Below, one piece after another: positions 26,588 to 35,453 of a DNA stretch of 64,000 bases. Origin of the DNA: Microbacterium sp. MAH-37. Lineage in GTDB: Bacteria; Actinomycetota; Actinomycetes; Actinomycetales; Microbacteriaceae. The stretch lies in NCBI RefSeq assembly GCF_009758255.1, contig NZ_WSEN01000002.1:186606-250605 (forward strand), in the 5' to 3' direction. How positions within the stretch are numbered: the first letter of the stretch is position 1; every line of letters begins with the position of its first letter. The position numbers and the translations under genes are program-made. A model generated the notes under the pieces. That model had not been told where the DNA came from. It saw only the letters and a program-made list of their open reading frames with translations, and did not search any database.

Positions 26588-27946
26588 ATGACCCTCATCG
26601 ACGAGCCCACCACTGTCCCCGTCGGCGGCCCCGCACTGCCCCAGGTGCGCCGCGTCGTCACCGAACTCCCCGGCCCCCGTTCCGCCGAGATCCTGGCCCG
26701 CAAGGCCGACGCCGTCTCGGCCGGCGTCTCGCACACCATCCCCGTCGCCGCCGTCGCGGCAGGCGGCGGAGTCGTCGTCGACGCCGACGGCAACTCGCTG
26801 ATCGACCTGGGCTCCGGCATCGCCGTGACCTCGGTCGGCAACGCCCACCCGAAGGTCGCCGCCGCCGTCGCCGCGCAGGCCGCGCAGTTCACCCACACCT
26901 GCTTCATGATCTCGCCGTACGAGTCGTACATCGAGGTCGCCGAGGCCCTGAACCGGCTGACCCCCGGCGACTTCGCCAAGAAGAGCGCCCTGTTCAACTC
27001 CGGTGCCGAGGCCGTCGAGAACGCGATCAAGATCGCCCGCAAGCACACCGGCCGCCAGGCCGTCGTCGCCCTCGACCACGGCTACCACGGCCGCACCAAC
27101 CTCACCATGGCCCTGACCGCGAAGTCGATGCCCTACAAGAGCGGCTTCGGCCCGTTCGCCCCCGAGGTCTACCGCGTGCCCGGCTCGTACCCGCTGCGCG
27201 ACGGGCTGACTGGACCCGAGGCCGCCGCCCGCGCGATCACCCTGATCGAGAAGCAGGTCGGCGCCGACAACCTCGCCGCGATCATCATCGAGCCCATCCA
27301 GGGCGAGGGCGGCTTCATCGTCCCCGCCGACGGCTTCCTGAACGACGTCGTGGACTGGTGCCGCGCGAACGGCGTGGTCTTCATCGCCGACGAGGTGCAG
27401 ACCGGCTTCGCCCGCACCGGCCACATGTTCGCCAGCGAGATCTTCGGCATCGAGCCCGACCTCATCACGACCGCCAAGGGCATCGCGGCGGGTCTGCCGC
27501 TGGCCGGCGTCACCGGCCGCGCCGAGATCATGGACGCCGCGCACGCCGGCGGCCTGGGCGGCACCTACGGCGGCAACCCGATCGCCTGCGCCGCCGCCAT
27601 CGCGGCGATCGACGCATTCGAGAACGAGGGCCTCGTGCAGCGTGCCGCCGAGATCGGCAGCATCCTGCTCGGCCGCCTCGCGGTCATGCAGGCCAGCGAC
27701 CCGCGCATCGGCGACGTCCGCGGCCACGGCGCGATGATCGCCGCCGAGTTCGTCGACCCTGCCACCGGCGCGCCGGATGCCGCCCTGACGGCGAAGGTCG
27801 CCAAGGCCGCGATCGCGGAGGGCGTGATCGTGCTCACCTGCGGCACGTTCGGCAATGTCATCCGTTTCCTGCCGCCGCTCTCGATCGGCGACGAGCTGCT
27901 GAACGAGGGCCTCGACGTCGTCGCGGCCGCCCTCGCCGCGGCCTGA
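26588..27946 (+). CDS. gabT: 4-aminobutyrate--2-oxoglutarate aminotransferase
   Basis: This 452-residue class III PLP aminotransferase converts GABA and 2-oxoglutarate to succinate semialdehyde and glutamate. It shows DLGSGIAVTSVGNAHP, LFNSGAEAVENAIKIAR, YHGRTNLTMALTAK, EPIQGEGGFIVP, IADEVQTGFARTGHMFA, and the PLP lysine Lys297 in ITTAKGIAAGLP. These match the actinobacterial GabT. An in-frame ATG at 26552 exists, but the -10 element at 26575 would lie inside that reading and the conserved N-terminus begins at MTLIDEPT. It is the first gene of the amine operon and acts after putrescine oxidase and an aldehyde dehydrogenase. Confidence 0.95.
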   Translation: MTLIDEPTTVPVGGPALPQVRRVVTELPGPRSAEILARKADAVSAGVSHTIPVAAVAAGGGVVVDADGNSLIDLGSGIAVTSVGNAHPKVAAAVAAQAAQFTHTCFMISPYESYIEVAEALNRLTPGDFAKKSALFNSGAEAVENAIKIARKHTGRQAVVALDHGYHGRTNLTMALTAKSMPYKSGFGPFAPEVYRVPGSYPLRDGLTGPEAAARAITLIEKQVGADNLAAIIIEPIQGEGGFIVPADGFLNDVVDWCRANGVVFIADEVQTGFARTGHMFASEIFGIEPDLITTAKGIAAGLPLAGVTGRAEIMDAAHAGGLGGTYGGNPIACAAAIAAIDAFENEGLVQRAAEIGSILLGRLAVMQASDPRIGDVRGHGAMIAAEFVDPATGAPDAALTAKVAKAAIAEGVIVLTCGTFGNVIRFLPPLSIGDELLNEGLDVVAAALAAA

Positions 27947-27950
27947 GACC

Positions 27951-27993
27951 ACCGGCCGCGCGAAGGGTCGGGGGATCTCGGAGCGCGGCCGGT
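27951..27993 (+). promoter_or_regulatory. Stem-loop between gabT and the oxidase gene
   Basis: ACCGGCCGCGC (27951-27961) pairs perfectly with GCGCGGCCGGT (27983-27993) over a 21-base loop. It may reduce read-through or stabilise the gabT part of the transcript. Confidence 0.5.
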
Positions 27994-28024
27994 ACACCCC
28001 ATTTCGAACAGAAGGAACTGTGCA

Positions 28025-29386
28025 ATGACGGACATCACTCGCGACGTGGTCATCATCGGCGCCGGCGCAGCCGGCACGACGGCCGCGAACAAGCTGCGCC
28101 AGGCGGGCCTGACGGTCGCCGTGCTCGAGGCCCGCGACCGCGTCGGCGGACGCCTGTGGACCGACGTCATCGACGGCGCCATGCTCGAGATCGGCGGTCA
28201 GTGGGTCTCGCCCGATCAGGACGCCCTGAAGGAGACCATCGAGGAGCTGGGCCTGGAGACCTTCAGCCGCTACCGCGAGGGCGACAGCGTCTACGTCGGT
28301 CCCGACGGCACCCTGCACCGGTTCACCGGCGAGATGTTCCCCGTGTCGGCGGAGACCGAGGCCGTCATCGCCGAGATCACAGAGCGCCTCGACGCGATGG
28401 TGGCGGAGATCGACCCCGACAAGCCCTGGGAGCACCCGAACGCCCAGGAGTGGGACTCGGTCACCTGGGACGCCTGGCTCCGTGCGCAGACCGACGACGA
28501 CGAGGCGGTCCGCAACCTCGCCTTCGCCACCGGCTCCGCGATGCTCACCAAGCCCACGCACACGTTCTCTCTGCTGCAGTCGCTGCTGATGGCGGCATCC
28601 GCCGGCTCGTACTCGAACCTCGTCGATGCGGACTTCATCCTGGACAAGCGCGTCGTCGGCGGTCTGCAGCAGGTGCCGCAGATGCTGGCCGAGCGCCTCG
28701 GCGACGACGTGTTCCTGAACAGCCCGGTGCGCTCTCTGGAGTGGGGCGACGACGGCGTCGTGGCGCACGCAGACGGCGACCTCACGGTCCGCGCGCGCTA
28801 CGCGATCCTCGCGCACGCCCCGGTGCTCTACGACCGCATCTCGTTCGTCCCGGCGCTCCCGCGCCGCCAGCACCAGCTGCACCAGCACCTCTCGATGGGC
28901 TTCGTGATCAAGGTGCACGCCGTCTACGACCGCCCGTTCTGGCGCGAGCAGGGCCTGTCCGGCACCGCGTTCAGCCCCTACGAGCTCTCGCACGAGGCGT
29001 ACGACAACACCAACCACGGCGACGAGCGAGGCACCTTGGTCGGCTTCGTGTCCGACCAGAACGCCGACGACCTGTTCACGCTCTCGGCAGAGGAGCGCAA
29101 GGAGCGCATCCTCGAGTCGCTGTCGCACTACTACGGCCCCGAGGCGAAGAACCCGGTCGTCTACTACGAGAGCGACTGGGGCACCGAGGAGTGGACCCGC
29201 GGCGCCTACGCCGCGAGCTTCGACATGGGCGGCCTGCACCGCTACGGCGCCGACCTGCGTGCCGCGGTCGGCCCGATCCACTTCGCCTGCAGCGACATGG
29301 CCGGCGCCGGTTACCAGCACGTCGACGGCGCGATCCGCATGGGCCGCCTCGCCGCGGCGAACATCCTGGCTGCGGACGGCTCATGA
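28025..29386 (+). CDS. puo: Putrescine oxidase (FAD-dependent amine oxidase)
   Basis: The 453-residue flavoprotein belongs to the amine oxidase family. The FAD motif VVIIGAGAAGTTAANKLRQAG (read as VVIIGAGAAGTTAANKL) is at residues about 9-25, followed by LEARDRVGGRLWT and EIGGQWVSPDQ. The C-terminal flavin segment GAGYQHVDGAIRMGRLAA lacks the cysteine used for covalent FAD in mammalian MAO, as in Rhodococcus and Kocuria putrescine oxidases. The reaction is putrescine plus O2 to 4-aminobutanal, ammonia and H2O2. The operon context with gabT, a permease and two aldehyde dehydrogenases supports putrescine as substrate. Its stop overlaps the UspA gene by four bases (ATGA). Confidence 0.9.
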   Translation: MTDITRDVVIIGAGAAGTTAANKLRQAGLTVAVLEARDRVGGRLWTDVIDGAMLEIGGQWVSPDQDALKETIEELGLETFSRYREGDSVYVGPDGTLHRFTGEMFPVSAETEAVIAEITERLDAMVAEIDPDKPWEHPNAQEWDSVTWDAWLRAQTDDDEAVRNLAFATGSAMLTKPTHTFSLLQSLLMAASAGSYSNLVDADFILDKRVVGGLQQVPQMLAERLGDDVFLNSPVRSLEWGDDGVVAHADGDLTVRARYAILAHAPVLYDRISFVPALPRRQHQLHQHLSMGFVIKVHAVYDRPFWREQGLSGTAFSPYELSHEAYDNTNHGDERGTLVGFVSDQNADDLFTLSAEERKERILESLSHYYGPEAKNPVVYYESDWGTEEWTRGAYAASFDMGGLHRYGADLRAAVGPIHFACSDMAGAGYQHVDGAIRMGRLAAANILAADGS

Positions 29387-30267
29387 CCAGCTCGATCGTC
29401 GTCGGCTACACCGCCACGGCCGCGGGGGCGGACGCGCTCGCTCTCGGCATCCGGCTCGCCAGGGCCACGGATGCCCGGCTGCACGTGGTGATCGTGCTCC
29501 CGCTCGAGGGGACGCGCAGCAAGGCGGTCGCGCCGGAGCGGGCCTACGAGGACCTGCTCGCGGGCCAGGCGCGCAGCTGGCTGGAGGACGCGGTCACCGC
29601 CATCCCCGCCGGCGTGGTGCACAGCGCGCACGTCCGCTTCGCGGAGTCGTTCGGCGAGGGGCTGCTGTCCGCCGCCGACGAGTTCGGCGCCGTCCTGCTC
29701 GTGCTCGGCGCCGCCAACGGCGGGGCCCTGCGCCGGCACAGGCTCGGCTCTGTGGCATCCGAACTGCTGCACACCTCGACCGTGCCCGTCGCGCTCGCCC
29801 CGGCAGGTCTGTCGGGCGAGGCGGATGCCGGGCTTCCGCGCATCACCGTCGCGACCGGGACCCGTCCCGGCGCCGAGCGGCTGCTGCAGAGTGCCGTGCG
29901 GCTGGCCGCAGCATCCGGTGCCGCCGTGCGCCTGGTGTCCCTGATGCCGCTCGATGTGCCTGCCGGGCTCAACACGGGCGCCATCACGCTGGTGCAGGAC
30001 GCGCACGTCGACCAGGTGCTCGCCGCGGCGCGCGACCGCCTGCCCGCCGAGACCGAGGTCGAGGTGCTGCAGGCCGGCGGCGACAGCATCGAAGACGCCG
30101 TGGCGCAGCTGGACTGGCTGCCCGGCGAGGTCGTGCTGGTCGGATCCAGCCGTCTGGCGCAGCCGCGCCGTCTGTTCCTCGGGTCGACCGCGGCGAAGAT
30201 GCTGCGCGAACTGCCCGTCCCCATGATCGTGGTGCCGCGTACCGGCACCGAAGCAGGAGACCGCTGA
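29383..30267 (+). CDS. Tandem universal stress protein (UspA), coupled to an amine permease
   Basis: This 294-residue cytoplasmic protein has two Usp domains (about 1-145 and 155-290). Both keep the ATP-binding pattern G-x2-G-x9-G-S/T: LGAANGGALRRHRLGSVA in the first and VGSSRLAQPRRLFLGSTAA in the second. It overlaps the oxidase stop (ATGA) and its own stop overlaps the permease start (TGATG), so its synthesis is tied to both. That position points to a role in regulating the amine permease or the operon's response to energy state rather than general stress. Usp partners of APC-type transporters are known in other bacteria; here the link is inferred from position. Confidence 0.9.
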   Translation: MTSSIVVGYTATAAGADALALGIRLARATDARLHVVIVLPLEGTRSKAVAPERAYEDLLAGQARSWLEDAVTAIPAGVVHSAHVRFAESFGEGLLSAADEFGAVLLVLGAANGGALRRHRLGSVASELLHTSTVPVALAPAGLSGEADAGLPRITVATGTRPGAERLLQSAVRLAAASGAAVRLVSLMPLDVPAGLNTGAITLVQDAHVDQVLAAARDRLPAETEVEVLQAGGDSIEDAVAQLDWLPGEVVLVGSSRLAQPRRLFLGSTAAKMLRELPVPMIVVPRTGTEAGDR

Positions 30268-31829
30268 TGACCACCGCGAACCGGGCGACGCAGCCCGATT
30301 CCTCCGTGACCACGGGGATCTCCCGCAAGGGCCTCAGCGTCGGGACCGTCGGCGTCCTCGGCGCCCTGGTGATGGGCATCTCGTGCATCGCCCCGGCGTA
30401 CACCTACACCGCCGGCATCGGCGGCGCGGTCGGCGCCGTCGGATTCCAGGTGCCCGCGATCCTGCTGCTCGGCTTCATCCCTATGCTGCTCGTCGCCTTC
30501 GGCTACCGCGAGCTCAACAAGGCCATGCCCGACTCGGGAACTTCGTTCACGTGGGCCACGCGCGCCTTCGGACCCTACGTCGGCTGGATGGCCGGCTGGG
30601 GCCTGATCGTCGCGACGATCCTGGTGCTGTCCAACCTCGCCGGCATCGCCGTCGACTTCCTCTTCCTGCTGATCTCGCAGATCACCGGCAACGAGGCCAT
30701 CGCCGAGATCACGCGCAACCCGTTCGTGAACGTCGGGGTGTGCCTGGCCTTCGTGGCGCTCGCCGCCTGGGTGTCCTACCGCGACGTGTCGACCTCGCAG
30801 AAGCTGCAGTACGGGCTGGTCGCGTTCCAGATCGTGATCCTCGTGCTGTTCGCCGTCATGGCGATCGTGGAGACCGTGCAGGGCAACGCCTTCGAGCCCC
30901 ACATGCCCGAACTCGCCTGGTTCAACCCCTTCGAGATCCAGGGCGGCCTGTCCATGATCGTGATGGGGCTCTCCGCCTCGGTCTTCATGTTCTGGGGCTG
31001 GGACGTCACCCTCACCATGAACGAGGAGGCGAAGGACCCCGAGCGCACGCCGGGACGGGCGGCGATGCTCACCGTCGTGTCGATCATCGCGATCTACCTG
31101 CTGCTCACGGTCAGCAGCCTGATGTACTCCGGAATCGGGGACAAGGGCCTCGGGCTCACCAACGAGGACATCGGCGGCAACGTCTTCTTCGCGCTGTCGG
31201 GTCCGGTGATGGGCGGTCTGGCGTTCCTGCTCTCCCTGGCGGTGCTCACCTCATCGGCATCCTCGCTGCAGTCGACGTTCATCTCGCCGGCGCGCACGCT
31301 GCTGGCGATGGGCCACTACGGCGCGGTGCCGAAGAAGTTCGCCGGCGTCAGCCCGCGGTTCTTCACGCCCGGGTTCGCGACGATCGCCTCCGCCGTCGTC
31401 GCCGGCGGCTTCTACGCCGTGATGCGTTTCCTCAGCGAGGACGCCCTGTGGGACACGATCCTCGCGCTGGGCATGATGATCTGCTTCTACTACGGCATCA
31501 CCGCGCTGTCCTGCGTCTGGTACTTCCGGCACCAGTGGTTCGACTCGGGCAAGGACTTCTTCTTCAAGTTCGCCAGCCCGCTCGTCGGCGGCGTCATCCT
31601 GCTGGTGCTGTTCGTGATCACCGCGGTCGACAGCCTCGCGCCCGACTACGGATCGATCGCCATCGGCGCCGACGCGAACGGTGGGGGCGGCATCGGCATC
31701 GTGTTCTTCATCGGCGTCGGCCTGCTCCTGTTCGGCGCGGTGCTGATGCTCGTCATGAGGCTCGTCTCTCCCGACTTCTTCCGCGGCAGGACGCTGAGCA
31801 TGGACGCTCCGCCCAGCAACCGCCGCTGA
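30267..31829 (+). CDS. APC superfamily amine/amino acid permease
   Basis: The 520-residue membrane protein has twelve predicted membrane segments and the APC fold. TM1 carries the unwound GISCIAPAYTYTAGIGGAVG motif (about residues 37-56), followed by VPAILLLGFIPMLLVAFGYR and NKAMPDSGTSFTWATRAFGP with the family's Pro-Asp-Ser-Gly-Thr. TM6 has FWGWDVTLTMNEEAKDPERT. Proteins of this group import putrescine, GABA or amino acids. As part of the putrescine operon it is most likely a putrescine importer. Its ATG overlaps the UspA stop as TGATG. Confidence 0.92.
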   Translation: MTTANRATQPDSSVTTGISRKGLSVGTVGVLGALVMGISCIAPAYTYTAGIGGAVGAVGFQVPAILLLGFIPMLLVAFGYRELNKAMPDSGTSFTWATRAFGPYVGWMAGWGLIVATILVLSNLAGIAVDFLFLLISQITGNEAIAEITRNPFVNVGVCLAFVALAAWVSYRDVSTSQKLQYGLVAFQIVILVLFAVMAIVETVQGNAFEPHMPELAWFNPFEIQGGLSMIVMGLSASVFMFWGWDVTLTMNEEAKDPERTPGRAAMLTVVSIIAIYLLLTVSSLMYSGIGDKGLGLTNEDIGGNVFFALSGPVMGGLAFLLSLAVLTSSASSLQSTFISPARTLLAMGHYGAVPKKFAGVSPRFFTPGFATIASAVVAGGFYAVMRFLSEDALWDTILALGMMICFYYGITALSCVWYFRHQWFDSGKDFFFKFASPLVGGVILLVLFVITAVDSLAPDYGSIAIGADANGGGGIGIVFFIGVGLLLFGAVLMLVMRLVSPDFFRGRTLSMDAPPSNRR

Positions 31830-31854
31830 CCCGCATCGACAAGAAAGAGAAACC

Positions 31855-33330
31855 ATGAGCACTGCACTCGCACAGAACGAGCAGGACCTGCTCGACCGCG
31901 TCCGCACCGGCCTGTTCATCGGCGGCGAATGGGTCGACGCCGAGGAGGGGCGCACCTTCGACGTGCACGACCCCGCCACCGGTGCTGTCATCCGCTCGAT
32001 CGCCGACGCCTCGGCTGCCGATGGCATCCGCGCGCTCGACGCCGCAGTCGCCGCGCAGGATGCCTGGGCCGCGACCGCCCCTCGGACCCGCAGCGACATC
32101 CTGCGCCGCGCCTGGGAGCTCGTGCAGGAGCACAAGGAGGACCTCGCGCTGCTGATGACGCTCGAGATGGGCAAGCCCCTCGCCGAAGCGCGCGGCGAGG
32201 TCGCCTACGGCGGTGAGTTCCTGCGCTGGTTCAGCGAAGAGGCGGTGCGCATCACCGGCCGCTACGGGCAGAACCCGGAGGGCACCGGACGGATGGTGGT
32301 CTCGCAGCGCCCCGTCGGCCCGTCGTTCTTCATCACGCCGTGGAACTTCCCGCTGGCTATGGCAACGCGCAAGATCGCCCCGGCGCTGGCCGCCGGCTGC
32401 ACGGTCGTCGTCAAGCCCGCTGCGCTCACCCCGCTGACCACGATCTTCTTCACGCAGCTGCTGGAGGAGGCCGGCGTCCCGGCCGGCGTCGTGAACGTGG
32501 TGCAGACCACCCGCTCCAGCGCGGTGTCGGCCCCGATCATCGCCGACCCGCGGCTGCGTAAGCTGTCGTTCACCGGTTCGACCGGCGTCGGCCAGAAGCT
32601 CATCGAGCAGGCCGCGCAGGGCGTGCTGCGGGTGTCGATGGAACTCGGCGGCAACGCGCCGTTCGTCGTGTTCGAGGACGCCGACCTGGACAAGGCGGTC
32701 GAGGGTGCGCTGCTCGCGAAGTTCCGCAACATCGGCCAGGCCTGCACCGCTGCGAACCGCTTCATCGTGCACTCGTCGGTGGCGGAGGAGTTCGCCGACC
32801 GGGTCGCCGAGCGCGTGAAGGCGATGAAGATCGGTCGCGGCACCGAGGACGGCATCACGATCGGGCCGCTGATCGACGAGAAGGCCGTCGCGAAGGCCGG
32901 CGAGCTGGTCCAGGATGCCGTGGATCGCGGCGCGAAGGTGCTCGCCGGCGGTCGCGCCGTCGAGGGCGAGGGCACGTTCTACGAGCCCACCGTCGTCACC
33001 GAGGTGGCCGCGGGCAGCGACATCCTGCGTGAGGAGATCTTCGGACCGGTGCTCGCGATCGCGACCTTCGACACCGAGGAGGAGGGCGTGCGCCTGGCGA
33101 ACGACACCGAGTACGGGCTGGTCTCGTACGTCTTCACCGAGGACCTGGCGCGCGGTCACCGGATGATCGACGCCCTGGAGACCGGCATGATGGGGCTGAA
33201 CGTCGGAGTCGTCTCCAACGCCGCCGCACCGTTCGGCGGTGTCAAGCAGTCCGGCATCGGCCGGGAGGGCGGGTTCGAGGGTATCCACGAGTACCTGTCC
33301 ACCAAGTACACGCTCATTCCCAACGACTGA
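31855..33330 (+). CDS. gabD: NAD(P)-dependent succinate-semialdehyde dehydrogenase
   Basis: This 491-residue aldehyde dehydrogenase has the complete family signature: [31 protein letters not shown], catalytic Glu263 in SMELGGNAP and catalytic Cys297 in [10 protein letters not shown]. Sequence around the cysteine and the segment [10 protein letters not shown] fit GabD-type succinate-semialdehyde dehydrogenases, which convert the GabT product to succinate. A second aldehyde dehydrogenase follows 10 bases downstream, and the pathway needs one enzyme for 4-aminobutanal and one for succinate semialdehyde; which does which cannot be decided from sequence alone. Confidence 0.9.
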   Translation: MSTALAQNEQDLLDRVRTGLFIGGEWVDAEEGRTFDVHDPATGAVIRSIADASAADGIRALDAAVAAQDAWAATAPRTRSDILRRAWELVQEHKEDLALLMTLEMGKPLAEARGEVAYGGEFLRWFSEEAVRITGRYGQNPEGTGRMVVSQRPVGPSFFITPWNFPLAMATRKIAPALAAGCTVVVKPAALTPLTTIFFTQLLEEAGVPAGVVNVVQTTRSSAVSAPIIADPRLRKLSFTGSTGVGQKLIEQAAQGVLRVSMELGGNAPFVVFEDADLDKAVEGALLAKFRNIGQACTAANRFIVHSSVAEEFADRVAERVKAMKIGRGTEDGITIGPLIDEKAVAKAGELVQDAVDRGAKVLAGGRAVEGEGTFYEPTVVTEVAAGSDILREEIFGPVLAIATFDTEEEGVRLANDTEYGLVSYVFTEDLARGHRMIDALETGMMGLNVGVVSNAAAPFGGVKQSGIGREGGFEGIHEYLSTKYTLIPND

Positions 33331-33340
33331 AAGGACCGTC

Positions 33341-34705
33341 ATGACCGACTACGCCGTCGTCAATCCGGCCACCGGGCAGACCCTCGCCTCGTTCGACACG
33401 CTCACCGATGAGCAGGTCGAGCAGGCCGTGGCAGCCGCCGCCGAGGCGCATCGCACCTGGTCGCGCACGTCGACCGTCGCCGAGCGCGCCGGACTGATCC
33501 GCCGGATGGCGCAGCTGCACCGCGAGCGCCGCGAGGAACTGGCCGACATCTTCGTGCGCGAGATGGGCAAGCCGCGCGAGGCCGCCCTCGGCGAGGTCGA
33601 CTTCGCCGCCGACATCGCCGAGTACTACGCGGACCAGGCCGAGGCCATCATGGCCGACCAGCCGATCGCGATCCTGGGGGAGGGGTCGGCGATCATCCGC
33701 CGCTCCTCGCTGGGGCCGCTGATCGGCATCATGCCCTGGAACTTCCCGGCGTATCAGATCGTCCGCTTCGCGGCGCCGAACCTGATCGTGGGCAACACGA
33801 TCCTGCTGAAGCCGGCACCGCAGTGCCCGGAGTCGTCGACGGCGATCGCGGAGATCTACCGCGATGCCGGGTTCCCGGCCGGGGCGTACCAGAACATCCT
33901 CGCGACCAACGAGCAGATCGCCGAGATGATCGCCGACCCGCGGATCGCAGGCGTCTCGCTGACCGGCTCCGAGCGCGCCGGCGCGGCCGTCGCCGAGGTC
34001 GCCGGCCGCAACCTGAAGAAGGTGGCGCTGGAGCTGGGCGGGTCCGACCCGTTCATCGTGCTGTCCACCGACGATCTGGACGCCACGGTGCAGGCCGGGG
34101 TCGACGCGCGCCTGGACAACAACGGCCAGGCCTGCAACGGCGCGAAGCGCTTCATCGTCGTGGACGAGTTGTATGAAGCGTTCACCGAGAAGTTCACGGC
34201 GGCGATGGCCGCGGTCACTGCTACCGACCCGATGCAGGACGACACCGTGCTCGGCCCGGTGTCGTCAGAGGCCGCCGCGGAGCGCCTGCAGGAGCAGATC
34301 GACGGTGCGGTCGCGCAGGGCGCGACGCTGCTGACCGGCGGTACGCGCGAGGGCGCGTTCTTCGCGCCGACCGTGCTCGCCGACGTGACGCCCGAGATGG
34401 ACGTCTACCGTGAGGAGCTGTTCGGCCCGGCGGCGGTGGTCTACCGCGTCGCCGACGAGGACGCCGCGGTCGCCCTGGCGAACGACACATCGTTCGGTCT
34501 CGGCTCGTACGTGTTCACGACGGATGCCGCCCAGGCCGAGCGCGTGGCCGACAAGATCGAGGCTGGCATGGTCTACGTCAACCTCGTGCTGGCGGACAGC
34601 CCCGAGCTGCCCTTCGGCGGTATCAAGCGCAGCGGCACCGCCCGCGAGCTGGGCCACCTCGCCGCCGACGAGTTCGTGAACAAGAAGCTCATCCGCGTGG
34701 CCTGA
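33341..34705 (+). CDS. Aldehyde dehydrogenase, second succinate-semialdehyde or 4-aminobutanal dehydrogenase
   Basis: The 454-residue product is a second, shorter aldehyde dehydrogenase of the GabD2-like group. It has IIRRSSLGPLIGIMPWNFPA, GVSLTGSERAGAAVAE, catalytic Glu231 in ALELGGSDP and Cys265 in NNGQACNGAKRF. The short N-terminus (the NPATGQTLASFDTLTDEQVE opening) is typical of the NADP-linked actinobacterial succinate-semialdehyde dehydrogenases. It shares limited identity with the upstream enzyme, so it is not a recent duplicate. It closes the operon and is followed by a strong terminator. In this pathway it may take 4-aminobutanal to GABA. Confidence 0.88.
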   Translation: MTDYAVVNPATGQTLASFDTLTDEQVEQAVAAAAEAHRTWSRTSTVAERAGLIRRMAQLHRERREELADIFVREMGKPREAALGEVDFAADIAEYYADQAEAIMADQPIAILGEGSAIIRRSSLGPLIGIMPWNFPAYQIVRFAAPNLIVGNTILLKPAPQCPESSTAIAEIYRDAGFPAGAYQNILATNEQIAEMIADPRIAGVSLTGSERAGAAVAEVAGRNLKKVALELGGSDPFIVLSTDDLDATVQAGVDARLDNNGQACNGAKRFIVVDELYEAFTEKFTAAMAAVTATDPMQDDTVLGPVSSEAAAERLQEQIDGAVAQGATLLTGGTREGAFFAPTVLADVTPEMDVYREELFGPAAVVYRVADEDAAVALANDTSFGLGSYVFTTDAAQAERVADKIEAGMVYVNLVLADSPELPFGGIKRSGTARELGHLAADEFVNKKLIRVA

Positions 34706-34723
34706 CCCGTCTGGCTGCTCAGG

Positions 34724-34751
34724 CGCCCCGCCCGGTCCGCCGGGCGGGGCG
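34724..34751 (+). terminator. Terminator of the putrescine operon
   Basis: A perfect 12-bp GC stem (CGCCCCGCCCGG, 34724-34735) closes a TCCG loop 18 bases after the last aldehyde dehydrogenase stop. Confidence 0.82.
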
Positions 34752-34796
34752 TCGTGCGTTCCGGCATCCGTCCCGCCCGTCCAGTCCTCGATCTGG

Positions 34797-35453
34797 TCAG
34801 GCGCCGGACGACGGGCCGAGATAGGCCAGCACAGCGAGCACGCGGCGGTTGTACCGCCCGTCCGCGACGATGCCGGCCTTGCCGAAGATCGTGTTGATGT
34901 GCTTCTCGACGCCGCTGAGACTCATGTGCAGCCGCTCCGCGATCGCCGCGTTGCTGTGCCCCTGAGCGAGCAGGTCGAGCACGGCGCGCTCCCGTTCGCT
35001 GAGGCCCGCGAAGCGCTCGGCGGGCCTGTCCTGCGCCGCGAGCAGCTGCCGGATCACCTCCGGGTCGAAGGCGGTCCCGCCGCCGGCCACCCGTTCGATC
35101 GCGTCGAGGAAACCGGGGATGTCCGATACGCGGTCCTTGAGCAGATAGCCGACCCCGCCCTCGCCGTCGAGCAGCTCACGGGCGTGACGGCGCTCGACGT
35201 ACTGCGACAGCACCAGCACGGCGACCGCGGGCCGGCTCCGCCGGATCTCGAGTGCGGCCCTGATGCCCTCGTCCACGAAGTCCGGCGGCATGCGCACATC
35301 CGCGATCACGAGGTCGGGCGGATCGAGCGCGACCTCGCGAAGCAGATCGGCGGCGGTGCCGACGGATGCCACGACGTCATGGCCCTCGGCGGTCAGCAGC
35401 TGGGAGATGCCCTCACGGAGCAGCGCGGAGTCCTCGGCGAGCATCACGCGCAC
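34797..35453 (-). CDS. LuxR/NarL family response regulator
   Basis: The 218-residue protein has a receiver domain (about 1-120) with acidic pair Glu7-Asp8, phospho-acceptor Asp52 in LVIADVRMP and Lys in GYLLKDRV, and a LuxR-type helix-turn-helix (about 150-210; LSERERAVLDLLAQGHSNAA, then IAERLHMSLSGVEKHINTIF). It should bind DNA when phosphorylated by the kinase encoded just upstream. The GTG at 35453 is chosen because it gives MRVMLAEDSALLREG, the normal first strand; an ATG at 35444 that overlaps the kinase stop as TGATG would remove it. The chosen start overlaps the kinase gene by ten bases. Confidence 0.93.
   Translation of the reverse strand: MRVMLAEDSALLREGISQLLTAEGHDVVASVGTAADLLREVALDPPDLVIADVRMPPDFVDEGIRAALEIRRSRPAVAVLVLSQYVERRHARELLDGEGGVGYLLKDRVSDIPGFLDAIERVAGGGTAFDPEVIRQLLAAQDRPAERFAGLSERERAVLDLLAQGHSNAAIAERLHMSLSGVEKHINTIFGKAGIVADGRYNRRVLAVLAYLGPSSGA

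Noticed and set aside
26531..29320. A 929-codon open frame on the minus strand across gabT and the oxidase gene
   Set aside because: It lies opposite two genes with complete catalytic motifs and has Val/Gly/Arg-rich low-complexity sequence.
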